From Roseateles sp. (GTDB lineage Bacteria > Pseudomonadota > Gammaproteobacteria > Burkholderiales > Burkholderiaceae_C): a stretch of DNA of 64,000 nucleotides. Each line of letters opens with the position of its first letter. Position 1 is the stretch's first letter. The translations under genes were made by a program, and so were the position numbers. Below the pieces are notes generated by a model. That model did no database searches and was not told the DNA's origin. It saw only the letters and a list, made by a program, of their open reading frames with translations. Of the stretch, positions 45,385-53,948 are shown in pieces. The stretch spans positions 56,531-120,530 of the forward strand of contig JAEUPJ010000046.1 of the NCBI GenBank assembly GCA_016790285.1, written 5' to 3'.

Positions 45385-48300
45385 TCAGGCAGCGTCGGCC
45401 ATGCAGGCCTGCAGCGGCTGGGGCCGGGCGATGTGAAAGCCCTGGGCGAAGTCGAAGCCCAGCTCGCGCACGCGGCTGAGCACGGCGGCGTCGTCGACGA
45501 ACTCGGCCACGGTCTGCACGCCGAGCACCCGCGCCACCTCCAGGAAGCCGCGCACGGACGCGTCGTCCAGCGGGTCGCGCAGCATGCCCTTGATGAACTG
45601 GCCGTCGACCTTGATGAGGTCGACCTTGAGCGAGCGCAGGTAGCCGAAGTGCGAGGCGCCGGCGCCGAAGTCGTCCACCGCAACGCGCGCGCCGCGGGCC
45701 CGCACGCCGTCGACGAACGCGGCGAGCTCGCCCAGGTTGGCCAGGGCCACGGTCTCGGTGATCTCGAAGCACAGCGCGTGGCAGACGGCCGGGCCGGCGT
45801 CTTCCAGCACGGCGACGATGTCACCGCGGAAGGTCGCGTCGGCCAGCGACTGCGCGGAGAGGTTGACGTGCAGGCAGGCGAGCTCGCAGCCGCGGCCGTG
45901 CTCGGCGAGCCAGCGCAGCGCGCGGCGCACGACCCAGCGGTCCAGCCGCGGTGCGAGGCCGAAGCGCTCGGTCGCGGGCAGGAAGCTGCCGGGCAGCGTG
46001 AGGCTGCCGTCGGGCTGGCGCATGCGCACGAGGGCCTCCACGTGCAGGCCATCGGGCGCGTCGCCCAGGGGCTGCAGGCGCTGTCCGAACAGCACGAGCC
46101 GCTCCTCGTCCAGGGCTTGCGTGAGCCGCGTGGCCCACTGCATGTCGCCGCTGCGCTCCAGGATCATGCGGTCGGACTCGTACCAGGTGTGAACGCGGTT
46201 GCGCCCCGCTTCCTTGGCCGCGTAGCAGGCGGCGTCGCCCGCCTTGAGCAGCTCGGACAGCTCGTTCCAGCGGCCGTCGACCTGCACCAGCCCGATGCTC
46301 GCGCCGATGCGAAAGCGCCGACCGTCGTGCACGAAGCGGAACGCGTCCATGCGGTCGCAGATCTCCTGCGCCACGCGCTGGGCCTGCTCGCTGGTGCACT
46401 GCTCGAGCACCGCGGCGAACTCGTCGCCGCCCAGCCGCGCCAGCGTGTCGCGCGAGCGCACGACGGTGCCGATGAGCTGCGCGACCTGCTTGAGGAGCTG
46501 GTCGCCGACCTGGTGGCCGCAGGCGTCGTTGACGAGCTTGAACTGGTCCAGGTCGATGAAGAGCAGCGTGTGGCAGGCGCTCTCGCGGCGGGCCTGCTCG
46601 AGCGCGCGGTGCAGCCGGTGCTCGAACTCCTGCCGATTGACGAGCCCCGTGAGCGCGTCGTGCTTGGCGCGGTAGGTCATCTCGGAGCTGAGGCGCCGCT
46701 GCTCCGTCACGTCGTGGAAGACGAGCACGGCGCCCAGCATGCGGCCGCGCGCGTCGCGGATGGGCGCGGCCGAGTCCTCGATGCCGAAGTGCTCCCCCTG
46801 GCGCGACACCAGCACGGTGTGCGGGTTCAGGCCGGCCACTTCGCCCGTGGCCAGGCACGCCTGCACGGGGTTGGGCGCCAGGGCCCGCGTCTCCTCGGAG
46901 CGGATGACGAACACCTCCTCCAGCGGACGGCCCTGGGCCTCGGTGGCGAGCCAGCCCGTCATGCGCTCGGACACGGGGTTCATCCAGGTGACGCGCCCGT
47001 CGGCGTCGGTGGTGACAACGCCGTCGGCGATGGACTTCAGCGTCACGCGCATCAGCTCGTGCTGCTCGGCGAGCTCGGCGCTGAGGTCGTTCAGCTCGGT
47101 CATGTCCCAGGTGGCGCCGAGCAGGCCTGCCACGCGCCCCTGGCCGTCGTGGCGGCAGCGGGCCATGGAGTGCATGTGCCGCACAGCGCCGTCAGGCCGC
47201 AGCACGCGAAACCGGATGTCGTAGGGCCGCTGCCCGTTGACGACGGCGCTCACCTCGGCCTCGACGCGGTCGCGGTCGTCGGGGTGCAGCATGGCCAGCC
47301 ATTCGGCGTAGGTCGGCGGGGCGGCGTCGTCGGGCAGCCCGTACAGCGGCTGCAGCAGGCGGTGCCAGCTGAGCGTGTCGCGGGCGATGTCGTACTCCCA
47401 CAGGCCGACACCGCCACCATCCAGCGCCATCTCCATGCGCCGGTAGGCCTGCTCGGCCGCCTCGCGGTTGCGCACCTGCTCGGAGAAGTCCATGTGCGTG
47501 CCGAACGCCCACTCGGGCGTGCCGTCCGCGGCGCGCGACAGCACCCGCCCGACACCCAGCACCCACACCCAGTGGCCGGCCTTGTGCTGCATGCGGAACT
47601 CGCAGCGGTACTGGGGCGCCTCGCCGCTGAAATGCCGCTGCAAGGCGGCCTGTGCGCGCCGCACGTCCTCGGGGTCGACCAGGCGTCGCCAGGTATCGAT
47701 GGACACGGGCTCCAGTTCGTCGAGTTCGTAGCCGAGGATGGACGCCCAGCGTTCGTTGATGCGCATGGCGCCGGAAGGCACATGCCACTCCCAGGTGCCC
47801 ACGCCGGTGCTCTCGATGACGGAGGCCAGGTACTGGCGCTCGTCGCTCAGCCGCTCCTGCTGCACGCGGGCCTCGGTGATGTCCTCGGCGAGGCCGACGA
47901 AGCCGGTCATGCGGCCCTGCGCGTCGAACTGCGGGGCCGAGCGGCTGCGCACCGCGCGCGGCGTGCCGTCGGGGTGGCGCACCTGGATGACCTCGTCGAA
48001 CTGCCGGCGCTCCTGCACCGCGGCGCGCCAGGCGGCGCCCAGGCGCCCCAGCTCGGCGGGCTCGACCACCCGCATCCAGCCCAGGCCCAGGCTCTGCTCG
48101 AACGTGAGGCCATGGATCTCCTGCCAGCGGGCGTTGGTGTAGGTGCACTGGCCGTCGGCATCGCCCACGAAGAGCCCGGCCGGCGACAGCTCGGCCAGCG
48201 CCCGGTAGCGGGCCTCGCTCTTGGCCAGCAACTGGGCGTCGCGCCGGGCATTGAGGAGCGCAGCCGCCGCCCGGCCCAACTCGGCCAGCACCTGGCGCTG

Positions 48301-48729
48301 ACGGGCGTCGAGCGCGCGGGGTACGCGGTCGATGACACACACGGTGCCCACGGCCGCGCCATCGGCCAGGAACAGCGGCACGCCGGCATAAAAGCGGATG
48401 CCCGGGTCACCCGTCACGAGCGGGTTGCCGGCAAAGCGGGGGTCGCTGGCCGCGTCGGGCACCTCGAAGAGCTCGTTGTGCAGGATGGCATGGGCGCAGA
48501 ACGCCTGCTCGCGGGGCGTCTCGGTGGCGTCGGGCAGGCCGACCCGGGCCTTGAACCACTGGCGGCGTTCGTCCACGAGGCTCACCAGTGCAATGGGCAC
48601 GCCGCAGACGGCCGCCGCGGCATGCACGAGGGCGTCGAACGCGGCCTCCGCCGGGGTGTCCAGCACCGCGAGCTCGTGCAGCGACTTCAGGCGCTCGGCC
48701 TCGTCCAGGGGCAGCGCCGCTGGGATCAT
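45385..48729 (-). CDS. Composite c-di-GMP enzyme: GAF-PAS(4)-GGDEF-EAL
   Basis: A 1114-residue cytosolic sensor. Domains in order: GAF (about 25-180, with RQWFKARVGLPDATETPREQAFCAH), four PAS/PAC units (about 185-310, 320-440, 445-570, 580-705), GGDEF (about 710-870, RLGGDEFAAVL intact) and EAL (about 880-1110). The allosteric I-site RSRD lies five residues before GGDEF. The EAL part keeps HVEALVRM, CFEITETVALA, VAVDDFGAGASHFGYLRSL, LIKVDGQFIKG and TVAEFVDD, so both synthesis and breakdown look possible. No transmembrane segment; signals are probably soluble or redox. The start follows AGGAGACACG. Confidence 0.93.
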   Translation of the reverse strand: MIPAALPLDEAERLKSLHELAVLDTPAEAAFDALVHAAAAVCGVPIALVSLVDERRQWFKARVGLPDATETPREQAFCAHAILHNELFEVPDAASDPRFAGNPLVTGDPGIRFYAGVPLFLADGAAVGTVCVIDRVPRALDARQRQVLAELGRAAAALLNARRDAQLLAKSEARYRALAELSPAGLFVGDADGQCTYTNARWQEIHGLTFEQSLGLGWMRVVEPAELGRLGAAWRAAVQERRQFDEVIQVRHPDGTPRAVRSRSAPQFDAQGRMTGFVGLAEDITEARVQQERLSDERQYLASVIESTGVGTWEWHVPSGAMRINERWASILGYELDELEPVSIDTWRRLVDPEDVRRAQAALQRHFSGEAPQYRCEFRMQHKAGHWVWVLGVGRVLSRAADGTPEWAFGTHMDFSEQVRNREAAEQAYRRMEMALDGGGVGLWEYDIARDTLSWHRLLQPLYGLPDDAAPPTYAEWLAMLHPDDRDRVEAEVSAVVNGQRPYDIRFRVLRPDGAVRHMHSMARCRHDGQGRVAGLLGATWDMTELNDLSAELAEQHELMRVTLKSIADGVVTTDADGRVTWMNPVSERMTGWLATEAQGRPLEEVFVIRSEETRALAPNPVQACLATGEVAGLNPHTVLVSRQGEHFGIEDSAAPIRDARGRMLGAVLVFHDVTEQRRLSSEMTYRAKHDALTGLVNRQEFEHRLHRALEQARRESACHTLLFIDLDQFKLVNDACGHQVGDQLLKQVAQLIGTVVRSRDTLARLGGDEFAAVLEQCTSEQAQRVAQEICDRMDAFRFVHDGRRFRIGASIGLVQVDGRWNELSELLKAGDAACYAAKEAGRNRVHTWYESDRMILERSGDMQWATRLTQALDEERLVLFGQRLQPLGDAPDGLHVEALVRMRQPDGSLTLPGSFLPATERFGLAPRLDRWVVRRALRWLAEHGRGCELACLHVNLSAQSLADATFRGDIVAVLEDAGPAVCHALCFEITETVALANLGELAAFVDGVRARGARVAVDDFGAGASHFGYLRSLKVDLIKVDGQFIKGMLRDPLDDASVRGFLEVARVLGVQTVAEFVDDAAVLSRVRELGFDFAQGFHIARPQPLQACMADAA

Positions 48730-49013
48730 TCGTGTCTCCTGGGCGGGTCGCCTCGGGCGCCCACTCCTGTGCTTGCGGCCACCACGATGCGCCTGCCGCC
48801 TGCGGCGTCGGCGCCCCAACGGTGATGACCCTGCCGTTGCGAGCCTTCCACCGCCAGCAGCGAAGGCGGCCGGCGAGGGGCTCGCGCGGAATTTACAACG
48901 ATTGCATCGTCCTCAGAAATCGGTGAACCAGCGCTCGCGTGCGAATTTATGGGCATTGGGCACGGATTCTGGAAACGCTTGCACGCACGCCAAGACCCGC
49001 CAGCCAGGGGGGG

Positions 49014-49223
49014 TTGACACGGCTGGTACATTACTGGACATAGATTCGCGCAAGACCGTTTCCTCAAGGTCTTATCTGCAGCCCCGCTGGCCACCCCCTG
49101 GCCTGTTCTCGCGAGCGGCTCGCTTCAGCAACTCCCCGGTGAGTGTTCTTGAGTGTTTCTGTTCCCGCACGGCATGTCGCTGTCGGGAGGTTCTATCCAT
49201 TCCATCTTTTCAAAGGAAACACC
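49014..49223 (+). promoter_or_regulatory. Cold-shock promoter and long 5' leader
   Basis: TTGACA at 49014-49019 is a perfect -35; a -10 is less clear (GACATA after 17 bases). The transcript would have a leader of about 160 bases before the csp gene, as in cspA-type mRNAs whose folding senses temperature. GAGTGTT is repeated at 49141 and 49151. A ribosome site AAAGGAAA precedes the ATG. The remaining gap 48730-49013 holds nothing recognisable. Confidence 0.55.
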
Positions 49224-49436
49224 ATGACTACCGAAACCGGCACTGTGAAGTGGTTCGACGACGGCAAGGGCTTCGGCTTCATCACGCCTGACAGCGGCGG
49301 CAAGGACCTCTTCGCCCACCACAGCGAAATCAAGAACGGCGGCGGCTTCCGCTCGCTGGCCGAAGGTGCCAAGGTGTCGTTCGAAGCGACGCAAGGCGCC
49401 AAGGGCCCGCAGGCCTCCAACATCCGCACGCTGTAA
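49224..49436 (+). CDS. CspA-family cold-shock protein
   Basis: A 70-residue single-strand nucleic acid chaperone. The OB-fold shows [18 protein letters not shown] (RNP1) and DLFAHHSEI (RNP2, usually VFVHFSAI), then [23 protein letters not shown]. It melts RNA secondary structure. The ATG at 49224 follows AAAGGAAA; a frame extending upstream lies in the leader and is not coding. Confidence 0.95.
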   Translation: MTTETGTVKWFDDGKGFGFITPDSGGKDLFAHHSEIKNGGGFRSLAEGAKVSFEATQGAKGPQASNIRTL

Positions 49437-49446
49437 GGTGTGCGCC

Positions 49447-49464
49447 GGGCGCCCCGTGGCGCCC
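49447..49464 (+). terminator. Hairpin after the cold-shock gene
   Basis: GGGCGCC-CCGT-GGCGCCC is a perfect 7-base stem 10 bases after the stop codon. No U-run follows, so it may partly terminate or stabilise the mRNA. Confidence 0.5.
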
Positions 49465-49567
49465 ACAGCCGCCGCCGGCATGCGCTGGCGTGCGGCTCCT
49501 ACCCAAGAACAAGAATTACTTGAAGAACAACAACAATATCGAGGTGGGACGATTCCTCGTTTCACCC

Positions 49568-49741
49568 ATGACCCAGGCCCGCGAGGGGGGTGGTTTCGAC
49601 GCACTCGTGTCGATCCGTTCCGGTCGCGGCATGGCCAGCGTGGATCGCGTCATGCGCTTCACGCCCCAGTTCATCAGCCCGACCGCAGCCCTGCGCTACG
49701 CCCGGGCCGAAGGCCTCGCCTGGGCGCGCCGCCACCATTGA
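49568..49741 (+). CDS. Small hypothetical protein between csp and infA
   Basis: A 57-residue protein (ATG at 49568) with DALVSIRSGRGMASVDRVMRF and SPTAALRYARAEGLAWARR, a compact amphipathic pattern. An in-frame GTG at 49490 would add 26 residues (NKNYLKNNNNIEVGRFLV), and the AT-rich composition there looks more like a translation-initiation region, so the shorter form is chosen with caution. Function unknown; a link to cold adaptation is suggested only by position. Confidence 0.55.
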   Translation: MTQAREGGGFDALVSIRSGRGMASVDRVMRFTPQFISPTAALRYARAEGLAWARRHH

Positions 49742-49830
49742 GCGGCGTCTGCGGTCAGCGGCCGCACCTCGTGCCGGCAGGGCTCTAGAGCCCGGCCCCC
49801 GTCTCAACCATCGCAAACGGAGCCCCACAC

Positions 49831-50088
49831 TTGGCCAAAGAAGAACTGATCGAAATGCACGGCGTCGTCGACGAAATCCTGCCGGACTCGCGCTTTCGCG
49901 TGACGCTGACGAACGGCCACAAGGTCATCGCCTACACCGGCGGCAAGATGCGCAAGCACCACATCCGCATCCTGGCCGGCGACAACGTGTCGCTGGAAAT
50001 GTCGCCCTACGACCTGACCAAGGGCCGCATCACGTTCCGCCACCTCGGTGGCCCGCGTCCTGCACCGACCGCCGGCGCTCGTCGCTGA
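49831..50088 (+). CDS. infA: Translation initiation factor IF-1
   Basis: An 85-residue OB-fold protein binding the ribosomal A site. [19 protein letters not shown] and [47 protein letters not shown] are standard IF-1 sequence. It starts with TTG, and is about 13 residues longer than the usual 72 because of a Pro/Ala/Arg tail ([15 protein letters not shown]). Its place beside a cold-shock gene, not in a ribosomal protein cluster, suggests a second infA copy. Confidence 0.95.
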   Translation: MAKEELIEMHGVVDEILPDSRFRVTLTNGHKVIAYTGGKMRKHHIRILAGDNVSLEMSPYDLTKGRITFRHLGGPRPAPTAGARR

Positions 50089-50187
50089 GCTGACGCCCCT
50101 CCCCTGCACACGGCCGCCCGGTTCCCACCGCGCGGCCGTTTGTTTTGGGCGCTGCATCCACCCCCGCCTGCGCGGCGTACCCACTCC

Positions 50188-51075
50188 ATGGCTCTGATGA
50201 AGTTCGGCCTGGCCCTGCTCGGCGCCGGCCTGATCGCCGCGGCTCTGGTGGCCTGCTCCCCCGTGACCGCGCTCAATGCGCTGGCGCCGACGGGCACGCA
50301 CACGCGCACGGTCGACGTGCCCTACGCCAGCGGCGCGCGGCGCCAGCTCGACATCTACACGCCCACCCAGGCGGCACCGGGTGGTGGCTGGCCGGTGGTG
50401 GTGTTCTTCTACGGCGGCTCCTGGAACGAGGGCCAGCGCCGCGACTACGCCTTCGTCGGCGAGGCCCTGGCGTCCCGCGGCATCCTGACGCTGGTGGCCG
50501 ACTACCGCCTCTACCCCGAAGTGCGCTACCCCGATTTCCTGCGTGACAGCGCCGCCGCGCTGGCCTGGGGCCTCACCAGCGCCCAGCGCCTGGGCGGCAA
50601 CCCGCGCCGCGTGTTCGTCATGGGCCACAGCGCGGGCGCCTACAACGCCGCGATGCTGGCCCTGGACGCGCGCTGGCTGCAGCAGAACGCCTCGGGCCGG
50701 CACTCGCCGGCCGAGCTGGCGGGCTTCATCGGCCTGGCCGGGCCCTACGACTTCCTGCCCATGACCAACCCGGACACCCAGCCGGTGTTCTTCCACCCGA
50801 ACTACCCGCCCGGCAGCCAGCCCCTGTCGCACGCCAGCGCCGCGGCGCCGCCCGCCTTCCTGGGCGCGGCGCGCGAGGACCGCCTCGTCGACCCCCAACG
50901 CAACACGATGGGGCTGGCCAGGCGCCTGCGGGCGCTGCACGTGCCGGTGACGACCCAGGTCTACGACCGCGTCAGCCACACCACCCTGATCGGCGCCTTC
51001 GGCACGCCGCTGCGCTGGCTCGCGCCGGTGCTGGACGACGTGGCGGCCTTCGTCGAGCGCACGCCGCCGCGCTGA
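50188..51075 (+). CDS. Alpha/beta hydrolase lipoprotein (esterase)
   Basis: A 295-residue protein. The signal region GLIAAALVACS resembles a lipobox. The hydrolase core has the oxyanion-hole FFYGGSW (HGG variant), the nucleophile elbow VMGHSAGAYN, an Asp in AREDRLVDP and a His in VSHTTLIG. It belongs to the carboxylesterase / hormone-sensitive lipase-like group. Substrate unknown. The start at 50188 is preferred; a Met three codons later is possible. It abuts the convergent aldolase-like gene. Confidence 0.85.
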   Translation: MALMKFGLALLGAGLIAAALVACSPVTALNALAPTGTHTRTVDVPYASGARRQLDIYTPTQAAPGGGWPVVVFFYGGSWNEGQRRDYAFVGEALASRGILTLVADYRLYPEVRYPDFLRDSAAALAWGLTSAQRLGGNPRRVFVMGHSAGAYNAAMLALDARWLQQNASGRHSPAELAGFIGLAGPYDFLPMTNPDTQPVFFHPNYPPGSQPLSHASAAAPPAFLGAAREDRLVDPQRNTMGLARRLRALHVPVTTQVYDRVSHTTLIGAFGTPLRWLAPVLDDVAAFVERTPPR

Positions 51076-52203
51076 TCAGCCGGCCCCGGTTGCAGCCACC
51101 GCCTGGCGCCAGGCGGCCAGCGCCTCGGCGTCGGTCCAGCCCTGGGCCGCGTCGCCGATCACCACTTCCACCATCGCCCCGCCCGGCAGCCGGTGCGAGG
51201 CCGCCGCCCGCGCGCCGAGCCAGAAGCCCTGCTGGCGCGCCACGGCCAGCAGCCCCTCGCGCAGCGCCTCCGGCGCCACCGGCAGGTGCAGCTGGAAGGC
51301 ATTGACCTGTGGCAACTCCGGCGCCACGCACCAGCCCGGCTGCGCGGCGAGCACGGCCGCCAGGGCGAGCGCACGCTCGCGGTAGGCCGGCATGTGCGGC
51401 AACTGCGCGCGCAGGCCCTGCAGCGCGCTCAGCACGAAGGGATAGACCGTGAACACATTGCCCGCCAGCCGCGTCTGCCACGGCGCGAGCCGCGCAATGA
51501 AGTCCTCGCTGCCCGCCAGCACGCAGCCCGCCAGGCCGCCCAGGCCCTTGTAGAACGACACATAGACCGAGTCCGCCAGCGCCGCGATCTCGGCGAGCGG
51601 CCGGCCGTAGAAGGCCGAGGCCTCCCACAACCGCGCGCCGTCCAGGTGCAGCGGCACGCCGCGCGTGCGGCACCAGGCGCTGATGGCCACCAGCTCGTCC
51701 CAGGCCGGCAGCCGGTAGCCACCCCGGCGCAGCGGCAACTCGACGGTGACAACGGCCGGCCGCTCGGCCAGACCGTCGAGGTCGGCCACGCAGGTGGCCG
51801 TGTCCAGGTCGCCCATGCGCAGGCCGCGCAGCCGCATCAGCTGCTCGAAGGCCTCGGCCTCGTCGATGGCGATGTGGCTTTGCGGATGCAGCGCCACCGG
51901 CCCGTCGCCCTCGCCGCAATGCACGCGCAGCGCGGCCAGTTGTGCTGCCACGCCCTTGTGCATGAATCGTGCAGCCGGCTTGCCCAGCAGACCAGCGACC
52001 TCGGACTCCAGCGCCTGCATCGCCTCGCCCTGGCCGTAGACGTCCAGCGGCAGCGCGGCCTCGGGCGCCTCGGCCAGCGCCAGCAGCGACTCGCGCATGC
52101 TGCGCAGCGGCCGGTGGCCGTTGAGCCAGCGGGTGCAGCGGTTGCGCAGTTCGATGTCGGCGTTGGGGGTGGTGTTGCTGTAGGGGGTGGGGGCGGTGGC
52201 CAT
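51076..52203 (-). CDS. Threonine-aldolase-like PLP enzyme (beta-eliminating lyase family)
   Basis: A 375-residue fold-type I PLP enzyme. The cofactor-binding Lys lies in SVYVSFYKGLGGLAG, preceded by PLHLDGARLWEASAFYG whose Asp contacts the pyridine ring. This matches low-specificity threonine aldolases and their relatives, which split beta-hydroxy amino acids to glycine and an aldehyde. The start codon lies one base after the dmeF stop, so both are on one transcript. True substrate uncertain. Confidence 0.85.
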   Translation of the reverse strand: MATAPTPYSNTTPNADIELRNRCTRWLNGHRPLRSMRESLLALAEAPEAALPLDVYGQGEAMQALESEVAGLLGKPAARFMHKGVAAQLAALRVHCGEGDGPVALHPQSHIAIDEAEAFEQLMRLRGLRMGDLDTATCVADLDGLAERPAVVTVELPLRRGGYRLPAWDELVAISAWCRTRGVPLHLDGARLWEASAFYGRPLAEIAALADSVYVSFYKGLGGLAGCVLAGSEDFIARLAPWQTRLAGNVFTVYPFVLSALQGLRAQLPHMPAYRERALALAAVLAAQPGWCVAPELPQVNAFQLHLPVAPEALREGLLAVARQQGFWLGARAAASHRLPGGAMVEVVIGDAAQGWTDAEALAAWRQAVAATGAG

Positions 52204-52204
52204 G

Positions 52205-53176
52205 TCAGTGGGTGTCGGGGCAGCGGTGGATCTCGATCGTGGCGTGCACGATCTCCTCGTGCACCGCCAGCCACTCACGCACCGCGTTGGGCGTGAGGCT
52301 GTCGTCGTGGGTGACCAGGGTCATCGCACTGGCATAGGTGGCGCGGCCCACGCGCCAGACGTGCAGGTCGGCGATCAGCGTGTGCGAGGCCGCGCCCCGC
52401 TCGGCCACCACCTCGCGGATCTCGTCGACGACGGGGTGGTCCATCTCGCGGTCCAGCAGCACCTGGCTGGTCTGGCCGATGAGGCCCTTGGCCCAGACGG
52501 CCACGAGCACCGCGCCCACCAAACCCATGACCGGGTCCAGCCACGCCCAGCCCAGCCACCAGCCGCCGGCCAGCGCCGCGATGGCCGCCACCGACGTGGC
52601 GGCGTCGGCGATGACGTGCAGGTAGGCGGACTTGAGGTTGAGGTCGTGGTGGTGGTCGTGGTGAGCGTGGCCGTGGTCATGCCCGTGGTGGTCATGCCCG
52701 TGCCCATGGTCATGCGCCTTGCCGAGGATGAGGGCGCACACGAGGTTCACGACGAGCCCGAGCACGGCAATCGCCATCGCCTCGGGGTAGTGGATGGGCT
52801 CGGGCTTGATGAGCCGCTCCACCGACCCCCAGGCCATCAGCGCCACCACCACCAGCAGGAACACGGCACTCGCAAAGCCGCCGAGCACCTCGATCTTCCA
52901 GGTCCCGAAGGCGTAGCGCGGGTCGCTGGCGTGGCGTCGCGCGGTGGCGTAGGCATAGGCGCTCAGGCCGATGGCCACCGCATGGCTGCTCATGTGAAGG
53001 CCGTCGGCCAGCAGCGCCATGGAGTTGTAGAACCAGCCCGCGGCGATCTCCACGGCCATCATCGCGAGGGTGATCCACATCACCCAGCGGGTGCCGCGTT
53101 CGGCGGCAGCGTTGCCGGTGTCGAAGACGTGGTCGTGCCGCCAGGCGGAGAGGTCGTGGGACTGCATGGCGGGCAT
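52205..53176 (-). CDS. dmeF: Cation diffusion facilitator DmeF (Co/Ni efflux)
   Basis: A 323-residue inner-membrane exporter with six helices. DmeF-type features: the N-terminal HDHVFDTGNAAAERGTRW, ALLADGLHMSSHAVAIGL (metal site A, H-x3-D type), a His-rich cytosolic loop (HDHGHGHDHHGHDHGHAHHD), HVIADAATSVAA in helix 5 and the C-terminal cytosolic domain LIADLHVWRV. The start is either 53176 (MPAM) or 53167 (MQSHD); neither has a strong ribosome site. Reaction: metal/H+ antiport. Upstream no RcnR/DmeR-like gene is seen. Confidence 0.93.
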   Translation of the reverse strand: MPAMQSHDLSAWRHDHVFDTGNAAAERGTRWVMWITLAMMAVEIAAGWFYNSMALLADGLHMSSHAVAIGLSAYAYATARRHASDPRYAFGTWKIEVLGGFASAVFLLVVVALMAWGSVERLIKPEPIHYPEAMAIAVLGLVVNLVCALILGKAHDHGHGHDHHGHDHGHAHHDHHHDLNLKSAYLHVIADAATSVAAIAALAGGWWLGWAWLDPVMGLVGAVLVAVWAKGLIGQTSQVLLDREMDHPVVDEIREVVAERGAASHTLIADLHVWRVGRATYASAMTLVTHDDSLTPNAVREWLAVHEEIVHATIEIHRCPDTH

Positions 53177-53270
53177 TCTGCGCCGGGCCGCCGCCTGCGG
53201 TGATGACGCGGGAAGGGCCCTCGGGGGTGGTCACTAAAATCTCGCCCTTTTGCCTTCGCGCACCCCACCC

Positions 53271-53948
53271 GTGACATCGACCCTGCCGCAGCCGCTGAAC
53301 GCCGAGCCCCTGGCCCGGTTGCTGCTGCAATGGGGCGTAGCACCCGCCCCCGCCGCACCGGTGGCCGAGCGCCTGGGCGGCTGGCTGGGCTGGGCTGACG
53401 CCATCGGGCTGTCGCAGGTGCTGGCCACGCCGGCCGCGACCGCGCGCCACCCCGGCGCGCACCAGCAGGCCGTGGACTGGGCGGGCGCCGCGCTGGCCCG
53501 GCTGCAGGACGAACTCAGCGCCGCCTTCGACGACGCGCTGCTGGCCCGCGACGCGGCCGAGCCCGCGCCCGAGGGCGTGCCCCTGGCCGACCTGCTCGCC
53601 CCGTTCCGCCTGCATCACACGCAGCAGCAGCGCAGCATGGCCGCGCGCATCGCCACGCTGCGGGAGCGGCTGCGCCCGCACCTGGCCGACAGCTCCGCCG
53701 CGCTGGCCCGCCTGGCGCAGCTCGATGCGCTCTTCGAACGCGCCACCGCCGGCCCCGAGCGCGAGCGCCTGGCCGGGCTGCCCGCCCTGCTCACGCAGCG
53801 GGCCGAGCGCCACCAGGCCGCCGACCCGCGCGGCTGGCGGGCGCGCTTCTGGGCCGACCTGCAGCGCGCGCTGCGTGCCGAGCTCGACCTCCGACTTCAA
53901 CCGGTGCTGGGCCTGATCGAGGCCCTGCACGACGACCGCCCCCGATGA
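53271..53948 (+). CDS. DUF3348 protein, first gene of a stator-like operon
   Basis: A 225-residue cytosolic helical protein of the DUF3348 family, starting at GTG 53271 (MTSTLPQPLNAEPLARLLLQWG); the TTG at 53250 is an alternative. Contains DLLAPFRLHHTQQQRSMAARIATLRERLRPHL and WRARFWADLQRALRAELDLRLQPVLGLIEAL. It is always found with DUF802 in Burkholderiales as far as I know. Function unknown; GTGA-style overlap with the next gene suggests coupled translation. Confidence 0.85.
   Translation: MTSTLPQPLNAEPLARLLLQWGVAPAPAAPVAERLGGWLGWADAIGLSQVLATPAATARHPGAHQQAVDWAGAALARLQDELSAAFDDALLARDAAEPAPEGVPLADLLAPFRLHHTQQQRSMAARIATLRERLRPHLADSSAALARLAQLDALFERATAGPERERLAGLPALLTQRAERHQAADPRGWRARFWADLQRALRAELDLRLQPVLGLIEALHDDRPR

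Noticed and set aside
45433-48825. Long plus-strand frame opposite the GGDEF/EAL gene
   Set aside because: Antisense shadow created by GC-biased third positions; the minus strand encodes a protein with intact catalytic motifs.
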